Positions 39,261 through 46,892 of a stretch of DNA of 64,000 bases are shown here, one piece after another; within the stretch, counting starts at the first letter, position 1; each line of letters begins with the position of its first letter. The position numbers and the translations under genes were made by a program. The notes below the pieces were generated by a model. It made no database searches. It was not told where the DNA came from and was given only the letters and a program-made list of their open reading frames with translations. Origin of the DNA: Evansella tamaricis (GTDB lineage Bacteria > Bacillota > Bacilli > Bacillales > Salisediminibacteriaceae); the NCBI RefSeq assembly GCF_019042215.1, contig NZ_JAHQCS010000056.1, positions 29,870-93,869 on the forward strand, read 5' to 3'.

Positions 39261-40160
39261 CTAGGACATTCTATTTAAGGATTGATGTATATAGTTAATC
39301 ATATGTACCGCCACGTCAACACCTGTACATTCGTATATACTCCGAAGATGGGGATTAGAATTCACTTCACACAGTATAGGACCATCTTCTCCAAAGAGTA
39401 AATCAACTCCAGCAAAGCTTGCTCCAACTGCTTTTGCACTAGATACGGCTAAAGTTTTTTCCAAATCTGTTGGATCATATGGTTTTGTTTTTCCCCCTGC
39501 TGTAACATTCGCACGGAAATCAGTCTCAGATGTCCGTTCCATAGAGGCTACCACTTGATCACCAATCACATTTAAACGGATATCCCGCCCAATACTTGTC
39601 ATAACGGGCTTTTGAAAAATATATTCTTTCCCATTTAAACATTGTGTTATTTGCTTTAACTCTTCTTCTGTGTTTACCCAATAGACTTGTTTTCCGAAGG
39701 AACCGTATGCTTCTTTAATTATCATGGGAAAACCTATTTGATTAATAACTAAATCAAGGTGAGTTAAATCCTCAACAGGGAGCCCTTCATAAACTTTAGG
39801 GGCGATCATCGTTTCAGGAATTGGAAGGTGTTTTTGAGCCAGTTCATGGTACATGGCCGCTTTATTATCACATAATTCAATCGCCCGGGAACTATTCCAA
39901 ACTGGGATGGAAAGGGCCTCAAGTTGCCTTGCCAGATGAAGATCCTTGTCCGCAAAATGAACAAAATCGGGCTTTTTAGATTCCATTCCAGTCAGTGATA
40001 ATCTTCTATTATGGAGGGTCACTATTAGCTGATTATTAGGGATGGCTTCCACTTCCATGTTGTTCTCGGAAGCAACTTGTTGAAACCACGCTACATAATC
40101 CATAAATTTATCCGTAACTAAATTACCGTTATATATGATCCAGCCGTACGTTTTGTTCAT
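39261..40160 (-). CDS. RimK-like ATP-grasp ligase, first gene of a pair
   Basis: 299 residues with an ATP-grasp fold. The glycine-rich ATP loop is MIIKEAYGSFGKQVYWV. RDIRLNVIGDQVVASMER, NVTAGGKTKPY and the metal-binding VDLLFGEDGPILCEVNSNPH carry the full RimK-type set including E-V-N-S-N. A strong SD AAGGAGG precedes ATG 40160. It is likely co-transcribed with the ligase downstream on the same strand and divergent from folC. Family members add glutamate or other amino acids to proteins, peptides or cofactors; nothing here indicates the substrate. Confidence 0.86.
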   Translation of the reverse strand: MNKTYGWIIYNGNLVTDKFMDYVAWFQQVASENNMEVEAIPNNQLIVTLHNRRLSLTGMESKKPDFVHFADKDLHLARQLEALSIPVWNSSRAIELCDNKAAMYHELAQKHLPIPETMIAPKVYEGLPVEDLTHLDLVINQIGFPMIIKEAYGSFGKQVYWVNTEEELKQITQCLNGKEYIFQKPVMTSIGRDIRLNVIGDQVVASMERTSETDFRANVTAGGKTKPYDPTDLEKTLAVSSAKAVGASFAGVDLLFGEDGPILCEVNSNPHLRSIYECTGVDVAVHMINYIHQSLNRMS

Positions 40161-40211
40161 TTAAAGTAACCTCCTTCAGTATGGCACGGGAATATGATAG
40201 AGTATATTGAA

Positions 40212-40277
40212 GGACCTGGTCCCGCACAAATTTCGCACAATTTAAGAAATGTCATAAAATTGTGCGGGACCAGGTCC
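40212..40277. repeat. Perfect 18-bp inverted repeat of the GGACCTGGTCC family
   Basis: GGACCTGGTCCCGCACAA (40212-40229) and its exact complement (40260-40277) flank 30 bases. The arms match the right half of the palindrome in front of valS. It lies between the divergent ATP-grasp pair and folC. Confidence 0.9.
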
Positions 40278-40340
40278 ATTTGAATCATGGCATGATTTTG
40301 AAGAAAAATCAATGAGATTCGCTTGAAAGGTGGGGCTTTA

Positions 40341-41636
40341 ATGATACATACATACGAAGATGCGTTACAATATGTGGATTCCAAAAAAGTTGCTGGAATA
40401 CGTTATGACTTAAAAAGAATCGAAGCGCTGATGGAGAATTTGCGACATCCCGAAAGAAAGGTAAAAACCATCCATGTGGCAGGAACCAATGGAAAAGGAT
40501 CAACGGTAACTTATCTTAGGTCCATGCTATCCGAAGCAAATTTCTTTGTTGGTACTTTTATGACACCAGTTTTTGGAGAGGTGCGGGAGCAAATTTCAAT
40601 TAACGGAATACCAATGAGTGAGGAAGATTTTACATTAGTTATAACTGAAATACAGCCGGTAATAAAAGAAACGGAGCTGGAATTAGGTGAAACGATCAGT
40701 GAATTTGAATTAATGACGACATTAGCTTTTTATTATTTTTCCTTTAAAAAACCAGTGGATATAGCGGTTATTGAAGCGGGAATGGGCGGTAAAAACGATG
40801 CCACTAATGTAGCAGTTCCCCTTGTATCTATAATTACAAATGTTGCTATGGATCATGAACAGTTCTTAGGGAATAGTATTGCAGAAATCTCAGAGGAAAA
40901 AGCAGGGATTATCAAACCTGGCATTCCAGTGTTCACAGGGGCAACAGGCGTATCATTACAGATCATTCAACAAGTGGCCAATCAAAAAAAGTCCAAAGCT
41001 TACAACATAAGAGAGCATTGTACATACTCAACAGAATATAAAGACGGGAAACAAAAACTAACTTATCAAGCACCTTATCGTAATTTGGAAGGAATCCATT
41101 TAGGGATGGCAGGAGAGCACCAAGGGGAAAATGCTGCATTAGCAATCCTTGCTGTGGACTACTTAAAACAGTACTATGCATTAATGGTGGATGATGATCA
41201 GATTGAGAAGGGAATGGAAAAGGCAAAACTTCCAGGGAGATTTGAAATAATCAACGGACCACCACCCATTATTTTAGATACAGCACATAATCCTGATGCG
41301 GTTATTAGGATGTTGTCCACGTTGACTCGGGTATTCCCAAAAAAGAAAGTTCATGTTTTATTTGCTTCAATGAGAGATAAAGAAGTGGAAAAAATGTTAA
41401 CGCTTCTTCACGAATCAAGTAATGTCTCCAAGATTTTAGTGACGAGTTTTTTATCTCCGAGAGCCATGGATGTAGGAGAATATGAGACCTTCAATACAAT
41501 GGTGGAAATTGGAAGGAAAATAGATAATCCATCCAAATGGATAAATGATTGGAAGCGAACAAATACGGATACTGATGATATTTTACTTATTACAGGCTCT
41601 CATCAATTTATAGGGGAGATGAGAAAACAGTGTTGA
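40341..41636 (+). CDS. folC: Folylpolyglutamate synthase / dihydrofolate synthase
   Basis: Adds glutamate to (dihydro)folate; a Mur-ligase-family ATPase. P-loop HVAGTNGKGSTVTYL near residue 50, the GMGGKNDATN motif, and DHEQFLGNSIAEISEEKAGI with the metal ligands are present. The C-terminal domain contains LDTAHNPDA. ATG at 40341 has SD GAAAGGTGGGG. 431 residues is normal. In B. subtilis it follows valS directly; the accessory block of this window separates them here. Confidence 0.96.
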   Translation: MIHTYEDALQYVDSKKVAGIRYDLKRIEALMENLRHPERKVKTIHVAGTNGKGSTVTYLRSMLSEANFFVGTFMTPVFGEVREQISINGIPMSEEDFTLVITEIQPVIKETELELGETISEFELMTTLAFYYFSFKKPVDIAVIEAGMGGKNDATNVAVPLVSIITNVAMDHEQFLGNSIAEISEEKAGIIKPGIPVFTGATGVSLQIIQQVANQKKSKAYNIREHCTYSTEYKDGKQKLTYQAPYRNLEGIHLGMAGEHQGENAALAILAVDYLKQYYALMVDDDQIEKGMEKAKLPGRFEIINGPPPIILDTAHNPDAVIRMLSTLTRVFPKKKVHVLFASMRDKEVEKMLTLLHESSNVSKILVTSFLSPRAMDVGEYETFNTMVEIGRKIDNPSKWINDWKRTNTDTDDILLITGSHQFIGEMRKQC

Positions 41637-41977
41637 AAAGGTGTTGATGGTTTTGTAAAAATATTGAAAATTTATTGAAATAAAGAAGGAATATACGGCA
41701 GAAAAAGAGAATATAAACATGAACATTAGGAAGAACACAATCATACTCCTTTTCTTCGTATATTCTTACTACGATTTGTCACTGCATTTTTCGTTCACTA
41801 TAATGAAGAGTGATAGATAAACTCATAGATTGATAGTTGTTTAAGATATGAAAAATAAATTAAAATCAATATTAACAGCTCAAGTTTAATATGGTAAGAT
41901 AGTGAAATATTATTTTAAATTGATGAAATATTTAAATTATTGACATGAAATATAGAATTATAGGGAGGTGTTAAGGT
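41637..41977. promoter_or_regulatory. folC to cyclase intergenic region with promoter
   Basis: AT-rich spacer. A good SigA-type promoter, TTAACA (41872-41877), 17 bases, TAAGAT (41895-41900), would drive the diguanylate cyclase gene with a leader of about 70 bases. SD GGGAGGTG is just before its ATG. No terminator for folC and no further ORF are evident. Confidence 0.6.
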
Positions 41978-43669
41978 ATGCCAAAGTCGGTAAGGCTCGG
42001 AAGTACTATCATTTGGTTGTTTGTGTTTCCAATTTTTCTGTTTATTTTTTTCCAGGAAAGTAACACGATGATTCAGGAGCATTGGGTTGTTTTGTTATCG
42101 TTTCTATGTTTGAACATTATCGTATCCTTTTTTCCAATCCGCCTTGGTCATACCAACATCATACCGTTACAGGGAATTTCCCTCGCCGTGTTTTTGCAAT
42201 TCGGTCTTTTGGTTGAAATGTTTATCATGCAAGTTGCTATTATTACCTCCTTAATGAGGATCAGACTGACGAAACAGGAACTTTACCGGATTCCCGTTAA
42301 CTCCTTATTATTTCTGACTGTCTCACTAATTTCCGGACTTTCCTACTATCTTGTCGGGGGAACCACTGGCAATATTTCAGAAGTTTCCATAATGACGTTT
42401 GCATTCCCAATTCTTGTATATGCTTTTATGTATTTTTTCATAAACCATTGTCTTCTTTTTCTGATAAAAAAATATCTTGTAGGCCAGAGGGATATACGAT
42501 TTATTACAGATGCCTTTAAATGGGAAGGGATATCAGGGATTCTTATTATTCCGGTTGGAGTAACATTAGTACTCCTTTATCAGGAAATCGGTGTTATAGC
42601 AATCTTCTTAATAGGAATACCATTATTTATCTTATCAATTATTTTAAAACTTTATAATCGAAGTGAAACAACAAAGAGTTTGCTCCAAAAAGTGAGTAAT
42701 TTCGGTTATAAAGTGAATGCGAATCTTCCAGAGGATAAAATCATTGAACTAATTATTCATACCATTACTACTATCTTCCCTGCCAAGGATGTCTATTTAT
42801 ATGAAAAACGGGGTGAGAAGTTAACCCTTTTAAAAAGTAATAGCAATGACTTAGTTGACGGAAGAATTGAAACAGATGGTATCAGCAATAAAGTACTTGA
42901 GTATGGGGAATCTTTGTTATTTACACATAGAAAATTCTGGAGACTGTTGGACAGGGAAAGGGGTTTGAGTGTAGATGCCCATTCCATTGTATCTGTTCCG
43001 GTGATACACAATCAGAAGGTTGTGGGTGTCATTACGATGACATCTAATCAAATCCGTGCCTTTGGAAAAAGTGATATGATGTTACTTGAAATTATGGCAA
43101 ACTATTTAGCTGTTGCTATTGAAAATGCTAGAAACTATGAAAAAAAGAAGCATGAAAGTGAACAGTGTGCTTTAACCAACTTATATAATTTTAGATATTT
43201 TGAATCTTTATTGATGGAAAAATATGACAATCCCACTTCGGAAGATGAGTTTGCTGTTATTCTGTTAGATTTAGATCATTTCAAGAAAATCAATGATACG
43301 TATGGACATCAAAGTGGGAACGAAGTGTTAAGACAGGTATCTGACGTAATTAAAAAGATAGTGGGGAACAGCGGAACGGTTGCGAGATACGGTGGTGAAG
43401 AATTCGTGATCTTATTGGAAGGGGAAGATTCCAGATTTGTGGAGGACATGGCAGAAGCGGTACGGGAATCAATTGAAACACAGATTTTTCGTGTAACGGA
43501 TGATTTGAAAAAAGGGGAAAGACGATCTGTAAGGCTTACTGCCAGTATTGGTGTGGCAATAAAATCAGAGGATAATGAAACAGCAATGTCCGTCCTTCGT
43601 AATGCCGACCGTGCCATGTATACAGGAGCAAAGCAAAAGGGTCGGAATAGAGTGTCACATTTTAGTTAA
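41978..43669 (+). CDS. Membrane GAF-GGDEF diguanylate cyclase
   Basis: 563 residues. Six or so membrane segments fill residues about 8-230. A GAF-like sensor domain follows (about 250-390: SIVSVPVIHNQKVVGVITMT), then a GGDEF domain (about 395-560). The catalytic signature is ARYGGEEFVIL with GGEEF at 472-476, and the metal/substrate residues LDLDHFKKINDTYGH are intact, so it should make c-di-GMP from GTP. The position of the inhibitory RxxD site reads GNSG, so product feedback is probably absent. It has its own promoter and terminator and borders the T4P genes. Confidence 0.93.
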   Translation: MPKSVRLGSTIIWLFVFPIFLFIFFQESNTMIQEHWVVLLSFLCLNIIVSFFPIRLGHTNIIPLQGISLAVFLQFGLLVEMFIMQVAIITSLMRIRLTKQELYRIPVNSLLFLTVSLISGLSYYLVGGTTGNISEVSIMTFAFPILVYAFMYFFINHCLLFLIKKYLVGQRDIRFITDAFKWEGISGILIIPVGVTLVLLYQEIGVIAIFLIGIPLFILSIILKLYNRSETTKSLLQKVSNFGYKVNANLPEDKIIELIIHTITTIFPAKDVYLYEKRGEKLTLLKSNSNDLVDGRIETDGISNKVLEYGESLLFTHRKFWRLLDRERGLSVDAHSIVSVPVIHNQKVVGVITMTSNQIRAFGKSDMMLLEIMANYLAVAIENARNYEKKKHESEQCALTNLYNFRYFESLLMEKYDNPTSEDEFAVILLDLDHFKKINDTYGHQSGNEVLRQVSDVIKKIVGNSGTVARYGGEEFVILLEGEDSRFVEDMAEAVRESIETQIFRVTDDLKKGERRSVRLTASIGVAIKSEDNETAMSVLRNADRAMYTGAKQKGRNRVSHFS

Positions 43670-43698
43670 AAAAACACATGGAGACATGTGTTTTTTTA
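43668..43698 (+). terminator. Terminator of the cyclase gene
   Basis: AAAACACATG pairs with CATGTGTTTT around a GAGA loop and ends in seven T residues. The stem begins within the stop codon region. Confidence 0.93.
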
Positions 43699-43735
43699 TT
43701 GAGATAACCAGCAAGTATATTTTTTCTTACCTCTG

Positions 43736-44147
43736 TCTAGCTCCAGCAACGAGCGTTTGCTTCTGTGGCAATCCACAAATCACTACAACGGACAGGACGT
43801 CCTAATATCGGGCATGCCACAGGACGTGGCGCTCTGCCCGATGAACGGACAGGACGTCCAAATATCGGGCATGCCACAGGACGTGGCGTTCTGCCCGATG
43901 AACGGACACACTTCCAAGTGAAGCTTGTAGAGGAAGAAGCATTGCCCTACGCTCGTGTTCATAGGCGCTTGCGCTTTTCTTAAAAGGTAAGAAAGTATAA
44001 GTTTTTGCACCTTCGGGCAAGTTGTCTAGCTCCAGCGCCTACTCACTACGGGGCACTTCGGAAATGACAACCGAAGTCAAAGATCGGACTTCTGTTGTCA
44101 TTCCTCCACTGCCCTACGCTCGTGACCAAGGCGCTTGCGCTTTTCTT
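43736..44147. repeat. Two mosaic repeats between convergent cyclase and pilin genes
   Basis: The first element (43736-43982) has the TCTAGCTCCAG start, two tandem 57-bp units (43789-43845, 43846-43902), and the CTTGTAGAGGAAG...GCGCTTGCGCTTTTCTT end. The second (43984-44147) has the GGTAAGAAAGTATAAG leader, the CACTTCGGAAATGACAAC and GTTGTCATTCCTCC hairpin module, and the same end. The terminal AGCGCC and GGCGCT are complementary, so each copy can fold back. This fills the whole gap; no gene is supported. Confidence 0.92.
43789..43902. repeat. 57-bp tandem unit, two copies
   Basis: Each unit begins CGGACAGGACGTCC and contains ATCGGGC and GCCCGAT arms around a GCCACAGGACGTGGC hairpin. The units differ at three or so positions. 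Because 57 is a multiple of three, spurious reading frames run through both strands. Confidence 0.93.
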
Positions 44148-44150
44148 ATA

Positions 44151-45611
44151 TTACTTCTCCCTTATCGGTGTTGTATCTAATAAATCGGTTAAGGAATTAC
44201 TGCCGCCGCCCGTACCTGGAAAGAACGGGGCATATTCCTCTTCTGGAATATCTTCATAGGTTACTTTTGCATTATTTATTTCAAACTGTTTACTGACAAC
44301 CGATCCTGATTGTGCGCCTCCATCAATGATGACTTTTGATTGAGGGGCATAGATCAAACTGGATGTATTATCAGAACCCCCTGTAATCTTTATTTCACTC
44401 CCTAGGCTGATTATATGTCCCACTATCGAAGTCCCCCCAGAAAATTCGAGATCAGCGGTGTGAGAAAAAATGGAGGCAGTGATTCCAGTACCGTTACCGA
44501 TTGTGAGTTTATTTGTACCACCGTAGAAAATATTTACTCTATTATTTATACCTTGTCTTAACTGCCCCCCACCGGTTATAGTAAACTGGTCTTCGATGTA
44601 TATGTTGAGTGTGCCAGTACCTTCTATTTCCAGTTTTCCATTATTAATAATTAGTCGTTTTAATCTAAGATTTCGTTCACCAGAACCAATAGTAATCTTC
44701 GTGTCGCCTTCAGAATTAAGTTCATTCAGCGATATATTATTTGTCATCGTATAGCTTGACTGGTATGAATTATTCCAAGGAGTTAGTTTGAGGATGCCAC
44801 TGTTTATTCCTCCCCCATTGCTTGGTGTACTTAATTCTGGAAATGTAGGAAACACAGGATCATTAAATTTTAATTCTCCTTGAAGATCGGCTATCTTTTC
44901 AGATGGAATATGATTAAATTCATTTGGTTTTGAAATAATACTGTCCTTATTTCCCCCAGGCCCAATATACAATTTATTAGATATTCTGCCGTCCCAACCA
45001 AAAGTCACTGAGTTATCAGATGTTGAATTCGTATACACATTCCCAGCAATCTCTCCGTTTACAACAAGTTTCTCCGCCCCAAAGATTGCCATTTCCCCCG
45101 GGATGTTGGTTAATGGACCAGAAGCTTTAGGCAGCCATTCAACAGTAAATTCTGACGAAAGGGTTCTGTTTCTATTCCCGATAGTACCATTAGAAGTTAT
45201 TACATACTTTCTTTGATCCCCTATTTGATTAGGATATTTATTTATGCTTACACTAACTCTTGGTGGATTATTAAAGGATTCCTGAAATGAAATGTTTTCC
45301 AGGTCATCTTCGACATTTAATTTAAATTGACTTTCTATTTCGTTAAAAAAGTCATTGGCATTGGAAGTGGAGTCATAGACAGATTCAATAATTGTTTTTA
45401 CTTCGGCCACCTTAACGTTGACTCCTGATTCCGCAATATAATACACTGCCTGATGGTCCCTCTCACCAGTACTTTGTTTCACATTGGTGGCGGTTGCTGC
45501 CATGAGACTGACACCAAGTACCGTTAACACTACGATGACAATCAAAACTATGATAAATGTTATTCCCCGTTCATTATTCAACTGATTTTTCACATTGAGT
45601 AAGCATTTCAT
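44151..45611 (-). CDS. PilX-like large minor pilin, likely pilus tip protein
   Basis: 486 residues. A class III-type prepilin leader ends at G16 (NNERG), followed by ITFIIVLIVIVVLTVLG. Position 5 of the mature protein is Ile, not the Glu of ordinary pilins. The distal two thirds are Gly/Asn/Ser-rich with repeating short beta strands (LTIGNGTG, LEFSGGTSIVGH, IKITGGSDN), like the parallel beta domain found in PilX-type and polymer-forming proteins. A missing Glu5 and large size are features of tip pseudopilins such as GspK. It is last of a three-gene minor pilin operon, 14 bases after the previous gene. The stop abuts a mosaic repeat. Confidence 0.82.
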   Translation of the reverse strand: MKCLLNVKNQLNNERGITFIIVLIVIVVLTVLGVSLMAATATNVKQSTGERDHQAVYYIAESGVNVKVAEVKTIIESVYDSTSNANDFFNEIESQFKLNVEDDLENISFQESFNNPPRVSVSINKYPNQIGDQRKYVITSNGTIGNRNRTLSSEFTVEWLPKASGPLTNIPGEMAIFGAEKLVVNGEIAGNVYTNSTSDNSVTFGWDGRISNKLYIGPGGNKDSIISKPNEFNHIPSEKIADLQGELKFNDPVFPTFPELSTPSNGGGINSGILKLTPWNNSYQSSYTMTNNISLNELNSEGDTKITIGSGERNLRLKRLIINNGKLEIEGTGTLNIYIEDQFTITGGGQLRQGINNRVNIFYGGTNKLTIGNGTGITASIFSHTADLEFSGGTSIVGHIISLGSEIKITGGSDNTSSLIYAPQSKVIIDGGAQSGSVVSKQFEINNAKVTYEDIPEEEYAPFFPGTGGGSNSLTDLLDTTPIREK

Positions 45612-45625
45612 ATCTTCATCACCAC

Positions 45626-46066
45626 CTAATCCCTTAAATAAATTACTGTGGAGTGGGAAGTATTCTCACCTTGTCTTGGTGTCAGACTAGCCAGTTTTAT
45701 TTCCACTCTGTTTCCGTCCACTTCTTCGATCCAGTTATTTTGTATATTTGAGACGAGGTCACTTCCGTTTACTTTTAAGATATTGTCTTCCACTTTGTAG
45801 ATAACTTCTTCTCCGTCTATGACCAAGGTTAATGTGTGATTGCCTGTTGCAACTACGGAGTCAGCATTACGAATGTCCTTCGTGATATGATTTAGTGCTA
45901 ATCTGACACTTGACTGGTAATCCATTTGCTCGGATTGTTTTACCACCTGATTTTGTCCAAATAAATGGAACGATGTGGCAAGAATTAAAACGAGGGAAAT
46001 CAATGCGATGGAAATCAATAATTCGATTAAAGTGATCCCTCTGCCATTGTTAAGGATTTGTTTCAT
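45626..46066 (-). CDS. Minor pilin (PilW/ComGF-like)
   Basis: 146 residues. Prepilin cleavage site after G10 (NNGRG), then ITLIELLISIALISLVLI with Glu5 of the mature protein, as recognised by prepilin peptidase. The C-terminal globular part contains HITKDIRNADSV and DGEEVIYKVEDN, typical of PilW/PulJ-type minor pilins. The start overlaps the end of the upstream gene by 17 bases. Confidence 0.88.
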   Translation of the reverse strand: MKQILNNGRGITLIELLISIALISLVLILATSFHLFGQNQVVKQSEQMDYQSSVRLALNHITKDIRNADSVVATGNHTLTLVIDGEEVIYKVEDNILKVNGSDLVSNIQNNWIEEVDGNRVEIKLASLTPRQGENTSHSTVIYLRD

Positions 46067-46514
46067 TCTCCAGTCCCTCCCAGACTACGATGGATTCCAT
46101 TTGTGCCTCCAATTTTAAATCTACGTTATCTTCAAAAACTTTCACCAATACTTGGACGAGGTTACTGTTCTTATGTTTTAGATTGATTGTGACGAAATAC
46201 CTATTTTCCTCAGTGAACTCCAAGGTATGTTGTTTATTTGCAGAATCAAACTGACTTCCATACCCCTTGATGGTGATGGGTCCTGATAAAAAGAGATTAT
46301 TCCCTTTACTGTGTTGAATCGTTTCTTCCATAAACAACTGCGCCACATAAGTGGCATCAATAATTTCTCCCGATACTTGAACTGTTTTTTGTGACTGTAC
46401 GAAAAATCCTAAAAGGGGAATGACAATGATAGAAAGTATTACAATGGAGGCAAGAATTTCGATTAAAGTTTTTCCCCTTTGACATGAAACTGACTGCCGA
46501 ATCCTCATAAACAT
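46050..46514 (-). CDS. Minor pilin (PilV/GspI-like)
   Basis: 154 residues. Prepilin site after G14 (SCQRG), then KTLIEILASIVILSIIVI with Glu5. The globular domain (ATYVAQLFMEETIQ) matches the PilV/GspI style of minor pilins. ATG at 46514 is chosen since GGGAGG lies just before it. First gene of the minus-strand minor pilin operon, divergent from pilB. Confidence 0.87.
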   Translation of the reverse strand: MFMRIRQSVSCQRGKTLIEILASIVILSIIVIPLLGFFVQSQKTVQVSGEIIDATYVAQLFMEETIQHSKGNNLFLSGPITIKGYGSQFDSANKQHTLEFTEENRYFVTINLKHKNSNLVQVLVKVFEDNVDLKLEAQMESIVVWEGLENETNP

Positions 46515-46892
46515 AGCTTTACCTCCCATAAAAAGTCTCCTATTGATATAGTACCATTCTATATAGTGAAAAAAATACCCAAAATTATTAATTTTTAATT
46601 AGTTTTAAATGCAAATTAATGTAGAATTAAGTATAATAGGACTAAATCCAATTTAGTAATTTAGGACTAATGTGGAAGCAAATGACTTGTTTTTAAAAAT
46701 AATGGGTATTTCTAAAACTACTTTCTTTCGGTTTATTATCCATTATAATAGAATGAGAGCTCAATTTATTAATAAACAGAAGGATTACTTCGTTAATTTG
46801 AGAATCCTCTTGCAAAATATAAAACTATAGTACTAGTTGCGGCCAAAAAGTACACTAAAAAGAACGAATTCACTTAAAGGGGTGGTGAAACA
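46515..46892. promoter_or_regulatory. Divergent control region between minor pilin and pilB operons
   Basis: 363 bases without a gene. TAGGACTAA occurs twice in the same orientation (46637-46645 and 46662-46670, 25 bases apart). A minus-strand TATACT -10 candidate lies next to the first copy. On the plus strand TATAAT is at 46744-46749, without a good -35. SD AAAGGGGTGGTG precedes pilB. The direct repeats may be an operator; no riboswitch signature is seen here. Confidence 0.4.

Noticed and set aside
43765..43983. Short frames between the cyclase and PilX-like genes
   Set aside because: Entirely mosaic repeat sequence.
46530..46892. Second c-di-GMP riboswitch in the divergent pilin region
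   Set aside because: Neither the GGGCAC/AGTAGTGCAACC blocks of class II nor GEMM class I core sequences are present.
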